Positions 18,303 to 25,860 of a stretch of 40,397 bases of DNA are shown piece after piece. The notes beneath the pieces were generated by a model that made no database searches, was not told where the DNA came from, and saw nothing but the letters and a program-made list of their open reading frames with translations. Source of the DNA: Streptomyces corallincola (GTDB lineage Bacteria > Actinomycetota > Actinomycetes > Streptomycetales > Streptomycetaceae). A program made the position numbers and the translations under genes. Every line of letters starts with the position of its first letter. Within the stretch, counting starts at the first letter, position 1. The stretch spans positions 1 through 40,397 of the forward strand of contig NZ_JAHRXF010000053.1 in assembly GCF_019104725.1 (NCBI RefSeq), given 5' to 3'.

Positions 18303-19454
18303 TCAGCCGCCGGAGGTGTCCAGTTCCGCGTCCTCACCGACGCCCGCGCAGTCGTAGGGGTCCTTGAGCCAGCCGTCGGGCAGGACCACGCGGTTGTTGC
18401 CCGAGGTACGGCCGCGCGGGCCGTCGGCGCCGGTCGGCCATGCCTGGTCGAGGTCCAACTCGTCGAGACCGGAGCGGAGTTCCTCCAGCGAGGACGTGAT
18501 CGCCAGCCGCTTGCGCATCTCGGAGCCGACCGCGAAGCCCTTGAGGTACCAGGCGACGTGCTTGCGGAAGTCCACGACCCCCTTGGACTCGTCGCCGCAC
18601 CACTCTCCGAGCAGCGTCGCGTGCCGGACCATGATGTCCGCCACCTCCCGCAGCGAGGGGCGCGCGATGTCCTGCGTACGCCCCTCGAACGCGGCGACCA
18701 GGTCCGCGAAGAGCCACGGGCGGCCGAGGCAGCCCCGGCCGACCACGACGCCGTCGCAGCCGGTCTCGCGGACCATGCGCAGCGCGTCCTGGGCGGACCA
18801 GATGTCGCCGTTGCCGAGCACCGGGATCTCCGGGACGTGCTCCTTCAGCCGGGCGATGGCGCTCCAGTCGGCGGTGCCGCCGTAGTGCTGGGCGGCGGTG
18901 CGGCCGTGCAGGGCGATGGCGGTGACGCCCTCCTCGACGGCGATGCGGCCGGCGTCGAGGTAGGTGATGTGGTCGTCGTCGATGCCGATGCGGGTCTTCA
19001 TGGTGACCGGCAGGTCGCCCGCGCCGGTGACCGCCTCGCGCAGGATGGCCCGGAGCAGATTCCGCTTGTACGGCAGCGCGGAGCCCCCGCCCCTGCGCGT
19101 GACCTTCGGCACGGGGCAGCCGAAGTTCAGGTCGATGTGATCCGCGAGACCTTCCTCCGCGATCATGCGGACGGCCTTGCCGACGGTGGCCGGATCGACG
19201 CCGTACAGCTGGATCGAGCGGGGCTTCTCCGTGGCGTCGAACTGGATGAGCTGCATGGTCTTCTCGTTGCGCTCGACCAGCGCCCGCGTGGTGATCATCT
19301 CGCTGACGAACAGGCCCTTGCCGCCGCTGAACTCCCGGCACAGCGTGCGGAAGGGCGCGTTGGTGATCCCGGCCATCGGGGCGAGCACGACCGGCGGGGC
19401 GACGGTGTGCGGGCCGATGGCGAGGGGCTGGGACATCGCGGTGGACGCGGTCAT
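18303..19454 (-). CDS. dusB: tRNA-dihydrouridine synthase (DusB-like)
   Basis: A 383-residue FMN enzyme that reduces uridine to dihydrouridine in the D-loop of tRNA. The TIM barrel opens with VVLAPMAGITNAPFRTLCREF. The catalytic cysteine (Cys113) lies in HIDLNFGCPVPKVTRRGGGSAL; the FMN/RNA-binding segments IALHGRTAAQHY and VLGNGDIWSAQDAL follow. Conserved GRGCLGRPWLF is near residue 250. The C-terminal tail after about 355 is a lineage-specific extension. The start at 19454 has CGGAG upstream; ATG at 19436 is a close alternative, and the open frame extends to 19499. Adjacent genes are unrelated. Confidence 0.95.
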   Translation of the reverse strand: MTASTAMSQPLAIGPHTVAPPVVLAPMAGITNAPFRTLCREFSGGKGLFVSEMITTRALVERNEKTMQLIQFDATEKPRSIQLYGVDPATVGKAVRMIAEEGLADHIDLNFGCPVPKVTRRGGGSALPYKRNLLRAILREAVTGAGDLPVTMKTRIGIDDDHITYLDAGRIAVEEGVTAIALHGRTAAQHYGGTADWSAIARLKEHVPEIPVLGNGDIWSAQDALRMVRETGCDGVVVGRGCLGRPWLFADLVAAFEGRTQDIARPSLREVADIMVRHATLLGEWCGDESKGVVDFRKHVAWYLKGFAVGSEMRKRLAITSSLEELRSGLDELDLDQAWPTGADGPRGRTSGNNRVVLPDGWLKDPYDCAGVGEDAELDTSGG

Positions 19455-19619
19455 CGCGGGGCTCCGGGGCGGACGGGACGGCAAGGGGCGGACGTCCATT
19501 GTCCCTCACGGCCCGAACGCCCCGGCGCCCCCTCCACGCACCGGGGGCCCGACCTCCGCGCATGATCATGTATGACTCATTAGTTAGGGGCACTATTGAT
19601 ACGGACGTACGATGGACCC

Positions 19620-21074
19620 ATGCCCGAGCCGAGCCACCGCCGACGCATGCTCGTGCTCGCGATCTGCTGCATGAGCCTGCTGATCGTGAGTCTCGACAAC
19701 ACCGTCCTGAACGTCGCCCTCCCCTCCGTCCAGCGCGATCTGCACGCCACCACCTCGGGGCTTCAGTGGACGATCGACGGCTACACGCTGGTGCTGGCCT
19801 CGCTGCTGATGCTCTCGGGCTCCACGGCCGACCGAATAGGCCGCAAGAAGGTCTTCATGGCCGGGCTGACCGTGTTCACCGTGGGCTCCGTGCTGTGTTC
19901 GCTGGCGCCCAGCCTGGAACTGCTGATCGTCTTCCGGATGCTTCAGGCCGTGGGCGGTTCGATGCTCAACCCCGTCGCCATGTCGATCATCACCAACACC
20001 TTCACCGATCCGCGCGAGCGGGCGCGGGCCATCGGGGTGTGGGGCGCGGTGGTCGGCCTCTCGATGGCCGCAGGGCCGCTGGTGGGCGGGGTGCTGGTGG
20101 ACTCCGTCGGCTGGCGCTCGATCTTCTGGGTCAATCTCCCGGTCGGGCTCGCCGCGCTGCTGCTCACCCTGCGGTTCGTGCCCGAGTCCCGCGCGCCCAA
20201 GGCGCGGCGTCCCGACCCGGTCGGGCAGGTGCTGGTCATCGCCCTGTTCGGCTCGCTGACGTACGCGATCATCGAGGCACCGGCCTCGGGAGCCGCCGCC
20301 GTCGCCCCCTTCGCCGCCGTCGCGCTGGTGGCCCTGGTGGGCCTGCTCCGGTACGAGCCCCGGCGCGCCGAACCCCTGATCGACCTGCGGTTCTTCCGCT
20401 CGGCGCCGTTCACCGGGGCCACCGTGATCGCCATCTGCGCCTTCGCCGCGCTCGGCGGGTTCCTCTTCCTGTCCACGCTGTATCTGCAGAACGTACGAGG
20501 TCTCGACGCGCTGCACGCCGGGCTATGGATGCTGCCGATGGCGCTGCCGACCTTCGTCTGCGCCCCGCTGTCCGGGCGGCTGCTCGGGACGCTCGGGCCC
20601 CGGGTGCCGCTGCTGATCGCGGGCACCGCGATGACCGCCTCCGGGCTGCTGTTCGCCCTCTTCGAGGCGGAGACCTCCGATGTGACGCTCCTCATCGGGT
20701 ACGTCCTGTTCGGTGTCGGCTTCGGTTTCGTCAACGCGCCGATCACCAACACGGCGGTGTCGGGCATGCCGCGTGCCCAGGCGGGGGTGGCCGCCGCCGT
20801 CGCCTCCACCAGCCGACAGCTCGGCCAGACCCTCGGTGTCGCCGTCGTCGGCGCCCTCCTCGCCTCCGGCATCGGCACCTCCTCCTACGCCTCCGCCTTC
20901 GTCCACGCAGCCCGGCCCGGCTGGTCCGTGCTCACCCTCTGCGGATTCGCCGTCCTCGTCCTCGGCCTCCTCACCAGCGGGCGCTGGGCCCGCCGCACGG
21001 CGGAGCGTGCGGCTGAGCGGCTGCGGGTGGCGGAGATCCGCGAGGTGAGTGTGGGCGCGGCCGAACGGGGTTGA
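19620..21074 (+). CDS. MFS drug exporter, DHA2 (EmrB/QacA) family
   Basis: A 484-residue proton-driven exporter of the 14-helix DHA2 group, usually acting on toxic compounds or antibiotics. The signatures are LDNTVLNVALPSVQRDL in helix 1, the loop motif GSTADRIGRKKVFMAG, and the antiporter motif GLSMAAGPLVGG followed by WRSIFWVNLPVG. The start is ATG at 19620; the frame is open a few codons further (TTG 19596), but no ribosome site is seen for either. The upstream region has the palindrome CATGATCATG (19561-19570) and AT-rich ATGACTCATTAGTTAG, a likely promoter. It converges on a TetR gene 235 bp away, which may or may not control it. Confidence 0.95.
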   Translation: MPEPSHRRRMLVLAICCMSLLIVSLDNTVLNVALPSVQRDLHATTSGLQWTIDGYTLVLASLLMLSGSTADRIGRKKVFMAGLTVFTVGSVLCSLAPSLELLIVFRMLQAVGGSMLNPVAMSIITNTFTDPRERARAIGVWGAVVGLSMAAGPLVGGVLVDSVGWRSIFWVNLPVGLAALLLTLRFVPESRAPKARRPDPVGQVLVIALFGSLTYAIIEAPASGAAAVAPFAAVALVALVGLLRYEPRRAEPLIDLRFFRSAPFTGATVIAICAFAALGGFLFLSTLYLQNVRGLDALHAGLWMLPMALPTFVCAPLSGRLLGTLGPRVPLLIAGTAMTASGLLFALFEAETSDVTLLIGYVLFGVGFGFVNAPITNTAVSGMPRAQAGVAAAVASTSRQLGQTLGVAVVGALLASGIGTSSYASAFVHAARPGWSVLTLCGFAVLVLGLLTSGRWARRTAERAAERLRVAEIREVSVGAAERG

Positions 21075-21117
21075 GTGGCCGGCCCTCGTTCTCGTCCGCG
21101 GGCCGCCTGCCGCTGGT

Positions 21118-21272
21118 CGCGCAGTTCCCCGCGCCCCTGCGGTGGCTGGCCCTCGCCTTCGTCCGCACGTCCGTCGTGGCTCAGCGCGCAGTTCCCCGCG
21201 CCCCTGGGGTGGCCGACCTCGGTTCCCGTCCGCACGTCCGTCGTGGCTGGTCGCGCAGTTCCCCGCGCCCCT
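21118..21272. repeat. 67-bp tandem array carrying a common Streptomyces 20-mer
   Basis: The sequence CGCGCAGTTCCCCGCGCCCCT occurs at 21118, 21185 and 21252, exactly 67 bp apart. The sequence between copies is also repeated, with GTCCGCACGTCCGTCGTGGCT before copies two and three. From memory this GC-rich core is highly abundant in Streptomyces intergenic DNA near gene ends; its role is not established. It lies between convergent genes, next to a hairpin. Confidence 0.9.
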
Positions 21273-21274
21273 CA

Positions 21275-21293
21275 AAGGCGGCTGCGCCGCCTT
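21275..21293. terminator. Short hairpin terminator
   Basis: AAGGCGG (21275-21281) pairs with CCGCCTT (21287-21293) around CTGCG. The A-run on one side and T-rich CTTCTT on the other fit a weak bidirectional terminator between the MFS gene and the TetR gene. Confidence 0.6.
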
Positions 21294-21308
21294 CTTCGCG
21301 GCGCGGGG

Positions 21309-21902
21309 TCAGTGGGTGGGTGGGGTGGGGTTCAGGCCTCGTAGGAGCAGGTCCAGTACGGCGTTGAACTCGTCCTCGATGCCGGGGCGCTGCCAGTGCA
21401 GTGCGTAGTACGGGTCGTGGAAGCGGGCGGTGGCCTGGAAGACGGCGCGGGCGGTGACCGTGGGGTCGGGGGTGCCGGAGGCGGTGCCCGCGTCGATGAG
21501 CGAGGCGAGCTGGGCGAGGAGGATCTCGATGTGCTCGCCCACCGGGGTGCCCGTCTCGTCGGTCAGGACCGAGTACGTGGCGAACAGCTCGGGATCGCCG
21601 CAGGCCTTGGCGCGTTTCAGGTCGAACAGGGTCTTCAGCCAGGTACGGAGACGCTGCTCGGGGGTGCCGGGGCCGGAGACGATCTCCGCGAGGCGGGTGG
21701 CCGTGTGGTCGAGCCAGCGCCGGGTGACCGCTTCGCGGAGCGCGGCCTTCGTGGGGAAGTGGCGGTAGACGGTGCCGTGGCTCACGCCGAGGGCACGGGC
21801 GACATCGACCACGGTGGCCTTGGCCGGGCCGTGGCGGCGGAGCACTTCCTCGGTGGCTTCGAGGATGCGCTCGGCGGTCAGGGGCTCGGTGGTCGGTGCC
21901 AT
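21309..21902 (-). CDS. TetR family transcriptional regulator
   Basis: A 197-residue repressor-type protein. The N-terminal DNA-binding domain (about 8-55) has ILEATEEVLRRHGPAKATV and the helix-turn-helix VVDVARALGVSHGTVYRHF. The C-terminal ligand-binding region (about 70-190) resembles the YfiR-like TetR group. The ATG at 21902 gives the usual N-terminus. The gene starts 26 bp after the aldo/keto reductase gene on the same strand, so the two probably form one transcript. A 16-bp-arm dyad upstream of the reductase is the best candidate operator, which would make this an autoregulated pair. It could also act on the convergent MFS exporter, but no matching site is seen there. The ligand is unknown. 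Confidence 0.93.
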   Translation of the reverse strand: MAPTTEPLTAERILEATEEVLRRHGPAKATVVDVARALGVSHGTVYRHFPTKAALREAVTRRWLDHTATRLAEIVSGPGTPEQRLRTWLKTLFDLKRAKACGDPELFATYSVLTDETGTPVGEHIEILLAQLASLIDAGTASGTPDPTVTARAVFQATARFHDPYYALHWQRPGIEDEFNAVLDLLLRGLNPTPPTH

Positions 21903-21928
21903 GTCACAGACGGTACCCGTGGGCGGGT

Positions 21929-22945
21929 TCAGCGCTCACTGTCGAGGTGTGCCATCTGCGCCGCCGCGTACCGGTCACCGGCCGCCGCGCCCTCGGGCAC
22001 CGCCTTCTCGATCGCCGCGAGGTCGCCCTCGGTGAGGGTGACGTCCAGCGCGCCCAGCGACTCGGTGAGCCGCTCCCGGCTGCGGGCGCCGATCAGCGGC
22101 ACGATGTCCGCGCCACGTGCCAGCACCCAGGCGATGGCGACCTGGGCGACACTGGCGCCCTTCTCCTCCGCGACGGCCCGCAGCGCCTCGACCAGCGCGA
22201 GGTTGTGCCGGAGGTTGTCCCCCTGGAAACGGGGCGTGTGGGAGCGCAGGTCGTTCGCCGGGAGCTGTCGTTCGGCGCTGAAGTGGCCGGAGATCAGCCC
22301 GCGCGACAGGACGCCGTACGCGGTGACGGCGATGCCGAGTTCACGGGTGGTGGGCAGGATCTCGCGCTCGATGCCGCGGGAGATCAGGGAGTACTCGATC
22401 TGGAGGTCCGCGATGGGCGCGGTGGCGGCGGCCCGGCGGATCGTCGCGGCGCCGACCTCGCTGAGCCCGATGTGCCGGACGTACCCCTGCTCGACCAGTT
22501 CCGCGATCGCGCCGACGGTCTCCTCGATCGGCACGTCCGGGTCGAGACGGGCGATGCGGTAGACGTCGATGTGCTCGACGCCGAGGCGCTGGAGGGAGTA
22601 CGCGGCGAAGTTCTTCACGGCGGCGGGGCGGCCGTCGTAGCCGAGCCAGCCGCCGTCCGGGCCGCGCAGGGCGCCGAACTTGACGCTGACCAGGGCCTGT
22701 TCGCGGGCGGCGGCGGAGGCGGTGCGCAGGGCCTCGCCGACCAGCAGTTCGTTGTGGCCCATCGCGTAGAAGTCGCCGGTGTCCAGCAGGGTGACGCCCG
22801 CTTCCAGGGCCGCGTGGATCGTCGCCAGGGACTCGGCGCGGTCCGCCTGGCCGTACATCGCGGACATGCCCATGCAGCCGAGGCCGAGGGCGGAGACCTC
22901 GGGGCCGGTGGTGCCGAGGGGACGGGTGCGCATCGTCGTCGTCAT
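21929..22945 (-). CDS. Aldo/keto reductase
   Basis: A 338-residue NADP(H)-dependent (alpha/beta)8 oxidoreductase, AKR13-like. Tetrad residues Asp55, Tyr60 (LLDTGDFYAMGHNE) and Lys89 (LVSVKFGAL) are present. The fourth position, usually His in LYxxHRxD, is Ala132 in DVYRIARLDP; a non-His residue here occurs in a subset of the family and may change the reaction. Cofactor-binding segments IADLQIEYSLISR and VPLIGARSRERLTESL are clear. The start at 22945 is chosen because AGGGTGA lies upstream and the N-terminus RTRPLGTTGPEVSALGLGCMG fits; the frame is open to 22984. First gene of a probable operon with TetR. Confidence 0.94.
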   Translation of the reverse strand: MTTTMRTRPLGTTGPEVSALGLGCMGMSAMYGQADRAESLATIHAALEAGVTLLDTGDFYAMGHNELLVGEALRTASAAAREQALVSVKFGALRGPDGGWLGYDGRPAAVKNFAAYSLQRLGVEHIDVYRIARLDPDVPIEETVGAIAELVEQGYVRHIGLSEVGAATIRRAAATAPIADLQIEYSLISRGIEREILPTTRELGIAVTAYGVLSRGLISGHFSAERQLPANDLRSHTPRFQGDNLRHNLALVEALRAVAEEKGASVAQVAIAWVLARGADIVPLIGARSRERLTESLGALDVTLTEGDLAAIEKAVPEGAAAGDRYAAAQMAHLDSER

Positions 22946-22960
22946 ACCGGTCACCCTGCC

Positions 22961-22998
22961 ATGACAGATGACAGATTTCAACATCTGTCAGCTGTCAT
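22961..22998. promoter_or_regulatory. Large operator dyad upstream of the reductase-TetR operon
   Basis: The arms ATGACAGATGACAGAT (22961-22976) and ATCTGTCAGCTGTCAT (22983-22998) are inverted repeats matching at 15 of 16 positions, separated by TTCAAC. Each arm also contains two TGACAG half-sites 8 bp apart. It lies 16-53 bp upstream of the reductase start codon, where a TetR repressor would block transcription. Confidence 0.75.
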
Positions 22999-23051
22999 TC
23001 AGCACCCCACGGCCCGGCGCACACCTCCGCCCGCCCCGCCCCCTTGACGAA

Positions 23052-23063
23052 AGGTCTGGACCA
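23052..23063 (+). promoter_or_regulatory. DasR-type (dre) / chitinase promoter element
   Basis: AGGTCTGGACCA is the reverse complement of TGGTCCAGACCT, the 12-bp element known from Streptomyces chitinase promoters and close to the DasR consensus (GGTCTAGACC core). It lies 111 bp upstream of the chitinase start, just after a TTGACG -35-like hexamer (23044-23049). DasR would repress the gene until glucosamine phosphates accumulate. Confidence 0.8.
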
Positions 23064-23174
23064 CAGGCACGCTCCACCACACCGGAATGACATGCCTTCG
23101 ACACCCACGACCCGTACGCGGCGCCCCACCGGCCCCCCACGGCCGTCGCCGCTTCCCCCACCGGGAGGACCCGC

Positions 23175-24245
23175 ATGCTCCGACGCACCCGCCTGCTCAC
23201 CGCCGCGCTCGCCGCGGCCCTGCTCGCCCCGCTCGGCCTCGCCGCAGCGCCCAACGCCGTTGCGCTGAATGGCGGTTCGCCCGCCGCCGACACCTGTGCC
23301 GTGAAGTCCCGCCCGACGGGCAAGGTGCTCCAGGGGTACTGGGAGAACTGGGACGGCGCCGCCAACGGCGTGCACCCGCCCTACGGTTGGACCTCCATCG
23401 ACGATCCGGCCATCGCCGCGCACGGCTACAACGTCCTCAACGCGGCCTTCCCCGTGATCCGTTCGGACGGGACGGCGCTGTGGGAGGACGGCATGGACAG
23501 CGGGGTGAAGGTGGCGACCCCGGCCGAGATGTGCGCGGCCAAGGCGTCCGGGCAGACCATCCTGATGTCCATCGGCGGTGCCACCGCCGGGATCGACCTG
23601 TCCTCGGAGGCGGTCGCGGACCGGTTCGTGGCGACCATCGTGCCGATCCTGAAGGAGTACAACTTCGACGGCATCGACATCGACATCGAGACCGGCCTGA
23701 GCGGCAGCGGGAACATCTCCCAACTCTCCGCGTCACAGGCCAACTTGATCCGCATCATCGACGGCGTCCTCGCGCAGATGCCGTCCGGCTTCGGGCTGAC
23801 GATGGCCCCGGAGACCGCGTACGTCACCGGCGGCAGCGTCACCTACGGCTCGATCTGGGGCGCGTATCTGCCCATCGTGAAGAAGTACGCCGACAACGGG
23901 CGCCTGTGGTGGCTGAACATGCAGTACTACAACGGCAGCATGTACGGCTGTTCCGGGGACAGTTACTCCGCCGGGACCGTCGAGGGCTTCACCGCGCAGA
24001 CCGACTGCCTGAACAACGGGCTGACCGTGCAGGGCACGACCGTACGGGTGCCGTACGACAAGCAGGTGCCGGGGCTGCCCGCGCAGAGCGGCGCGGGCGG
24101 CGGGTACCTGGCGCCGGGCCAGGTCTCCGAGGCGTGGCGGCACTACGGCGGCGCGCTCAAGGGTCTGATGACCTGGTCGCTCAACTGGGACGGCTCGAAG
24201 AGCTGGACGTTCGGCGACAACGTCAAGGCGCTGCAAGGGCGTTGA
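23175..24245 (+). CDS. Secreted GH18 chitinase
   Basis: A 356-residue exported chitinase hydrolysing beta-1,4-linked N-acetylglucosamine chains. The signal peptide is MLRRTRLLTAALAAALLAPL, with cleavage likely after about residue 30. One catalytic domain follows, with SIGGATAG, the active-site motif DGIDIDIE (Asp165, Asp168, Asp170, catalytic Glu172) and the late GH18 motifs MQYYNGS and LMTWSLNWD. There is no carbohydrate-binding or fibronectin domain, so it is a single-domain enzyme. The ATG at 23175 has GGGAGGA six bases upstream, which decides it. A DasR-type site upstream ties it to the N-acetylglucosamine regulon. A strong terminator follows. Confidence 0.96.
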   Translation: MLRRTRLLTAALAAALLAPLGLAAAPNAVALNGGSPAADTCAVKSRPTGKVLQGYWENWDGAANGVHPPYGWTSIDDPAIAAHGYNVLNAAFPVIRSDGTALWEDGMDSGVKVATPAEMCAAKASGQTILMSIGGATAGIDLSSEAVADRFVATIVPILKEYNFDGIDIDIETGLSGSGNISQLSASQANLIRIIDGVLAQMPSGFGLTMAPETAYVTGGSVTYGSIWGAYLPIVKKYADNGRLWWLNMQYYNGSMYGCSGDSYSAGTVEGFTAQTDCLNNGLTVQGTTVRVPYDKQVPGLPAQSGAGGGYLAPGQVSEAWRHYGGALKGLMTWSLNWDGSKSWTFGDNVKALQGR

Positions 24246-24259
24246 GCCCCGACAGCACG

Positions 24260-24300
24260 CGTCCGCCCGCCCGCCGGAGTGACCGGCGGGCGGGCGGACG
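24260..24300. terminator. Strong terminator with 18-bp perfect stem
   Basis: Positions 24260-24277 (CGTCCGCCCGCCCGCCGG) pair perfectly with 24283-24300 around the loop AGTGA. It sits 14 bp after the chitinase stop and 15 bp from the convergent glyS stop, serving both genes. Confidence 0.93.
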
Positions 24301-24315
24301 GGCGGGGAACCGAGG

Positions 24316-25698
24316 TCAGCAGCCGATGAGGCGGGCGGCCAGGTAGCCCTCGATCTGGTCCAGCGAGACGCGCTCCTGCTTCATGGTGTCGCGCTCGCGG
24401 ACGGTGACCGCGTTGTCGTCCAGGGTGTCGAAGTCCACCGTCACGCAGTACGGCGTGCCGATCTCGTCCTGGCGGCGGTAGCGGCGGCCGATGGCACCGG
24501 CGTCGTCGAACTCGATGTTCCAGTGCCGGCGCAGCGCCTGGGCGAGCCCCTTGGCCTTCGGGGACAGCTCGGGGTTGCGGGACAGCGGGAGCACCGCGGC
24601 CTTCACCGGGGCGAGGCGGTGGTCGAGGCGCAGCACGGTGCGCTTCTCCAGCTTGCCCTTGGCGTTGGGGGCCTCGTCCTCGACGTAGGCGTCGAGCAGG
24701 AACGCCAGCATCGTGCGGCCGACACCGGCGGCGGGCTCGATGACGTACGGAGTCCAGCGCTCGCCGGCCTCCTGGTCGTAGTAGGCGAGGTCCTGGCCGG
24801 ACGCCTTGGAGTGCGCGGTGAGGTCGTAGTCGGTGCGGTTGGCGACGCCCTCCAGCTCACCCCACTCGCTGCCGCCGAACTGGAAGCGGTACTCGATGTC
24901 GGCGGTGCGCTTGGAGTAGTGGGAGAGCTTCTCCTTCGGGTGCTCGTACCACCGCATGTTCTCCTCGCGCATGCCGAGGCCGGTGTACCAGTTCCAGCGC
25001 TGCTGCATCCAGTAGTCCTGCCAGCCCTCGTCCTCACCGGGCTTGACGAAGAACTCCATCTCCATCTGCTCGAACTCACGGGTCCGGAAGATGAAGTTGC
25101 CCGGCGTGATCTCGTTGCGGAAGGACTTGCCCATCTGCGCGATGCCGAACGGCGGCTTGCGGCGCGAAGAGGTCTGCACCTGGGCGAAGTTGGTGAAGAT
25201 GCCCTGGGCGGTCTCGGGGCGCAGGTAGGCGACCGAGCCGGTGTCCTGAGTGGGGCCGAGGTGGGTGGAGAGCAGGCCGGAGAACTGCTTGGGCTCGGTG
25301 AACTGGCCCTTGTTGCCGCAGTTGGGGCAGTTGACGTCCGCGAGGCCGTTCGCCGGGGCGTGGCCCTTCTTCTCCTCGTAGTGCTCTTCGAGGTGGTCGG
25401 CACGGAACCGCTTGTGGCAGGCGGTGCATTCGGTCAGCGGGTCGCTGAACGTGGCGACGTGGCCGGAGGCCACCCAGACCTCGGGGGCCAGGATCACGGA
25501 CGAGTCGAGACCGACCACGTCCTCGCGCGACGTCACCATGTAACGCCACCACTGGCGCTTGATGTTCTCCTTCAGCTCGACACCCAGGGGTCCGTAGTCC
25601 CAGGCGGCACGCTGTCCGCCGTAGATCTCACTGCAGGGGAAAACGAAGCCACGGCGCTTGCTCAGGCTGACGATGGTGTCGATCTTGTCGGCGGCCAC
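24316..25698 (-). CDS. glyS: Glycyl-tRNA synthetase (dimeric, class II)
   Basis: A 460-residue alpha2-type glycyl-tRNA synthetase, which charges tRNA-Gly. The class II core shows SEIYGGQRAAWDYGPLG, motif 2 region GKSFRNEITPGNFIFRTREFEQMEMEFF, and motif 3 PAAGVGRTMLAFL. An insertion with two CxxC pairs (CTACHKRF and CPNCGNKG) is a probable zinc-binding knuckle. The C-terminal anticodon-binding domain is at about 355-460. The GTG at 25698 gives the usual N-terminus VAADKIDTIVSLSKRRG and the normal length; GAAGAGAG lies upstream, while the frame is open to 25839. Divergent from znuA. Confidence 0.97.
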   Translation of the reverse strand: MAADKIDTIVSLSKRRGFVFPCSEIYGGQRAAWDYGPLGVELKENIKRQWWRYMVTSREDVVGLDSSVILAPEVWVASGHVATFSDPLTECTACHKRFRADHLEEHYEEKKGHAPANGLADVNCPNCGNKGQFTEPKQFSGLLSTHLGPTQDTGSVAYLRPETAQGIFTNFAQVQTSSRRKPPFGIAQMGKSFRNEITPGNFIFRTREFEQMEMEFFVKPGEDEGWQDYWMQQRWNWYTGLGMREENMRWYEHPKEKLSHYSKRTADIEYRFQFGGSEWGELEGVANRTDYDLTAHSKASGQDLAYYDQEAGERWTPYVIEPAAGVGRTMLAFLLDAYVEDEAPNAKGKLEKRTVLRLDHRLAPVKAAVLPLSRNPELSPKAKGLAQALRRHWNIEFDDAGAIGRRYRRQDEIGTPYCVTVDFDTLDDNAVTVRERDTMKQERVSLDQIEGYLAARLIGC

Positions 25699-25727
25699 GG
25701 TGCTCTCTTCATTACGACGACGGGCGT

Positions 25728-25757
25728 TGAAGCGAGATGCTTCCAGCGAATGCTTCA
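25728..25757 (-). promoter_or_regulatory. Alternative small hairpins in the glyS leader
   Basis: TGAAGC (25728-25733) can pair with the adjacent GCTTC (25739-25743) or with a second copy, GCTTCA (25752-25757); the two pairings exclude each other. They would lie in the glyS 5' leader 30-60 bases before the start. This is weak evidence for a structural switch and could be chance. Confidence 0.2.
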
Positions 25758-25822
25758 GGTTACCGGCGCGGCCTCCCCCTCGGCCAAATCGGCCCCTGGT
25801 AAGCGGCCCCTCGGAGGGCTTG

Positions 25823-25860
25823 TTGACAACCGTTTCCATCTTTGTTGAAAATGAGTGTCA
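25823..25860 (+). promoter_or_regulatory. znuA promoter with overlapping Zur box
   Basis: TTGACA (25823-25828) and GAAAAT (25847-25852), 18 bp apart, form a good -35/-10 pair. The expected transcription start falls at about 25859-25860, on the ATG of znuA. The 15-bp sequence TGAAAATGAGTGTCA (25846-25860) closely matches actinobacterial Zur boxes (TGAAAATNATTTTCA-like) and covers the -10 element and the start. Zinc-loaded Zur bound here would block RNA polymerase directly. Confidence 0.75.

Noticed and set aside
18252..19565. 437-codon plus-strand frame opposite dusB
   Set aside because: Antisense shadow; the minus-strand product has all Dus motifs including the catalytic cysteine.
25699..25859. 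T-box riboswitch in front of glyS
   Set aside because: No T-box consensus or specifier stem can be seen; only very short alternative hairpins are present.
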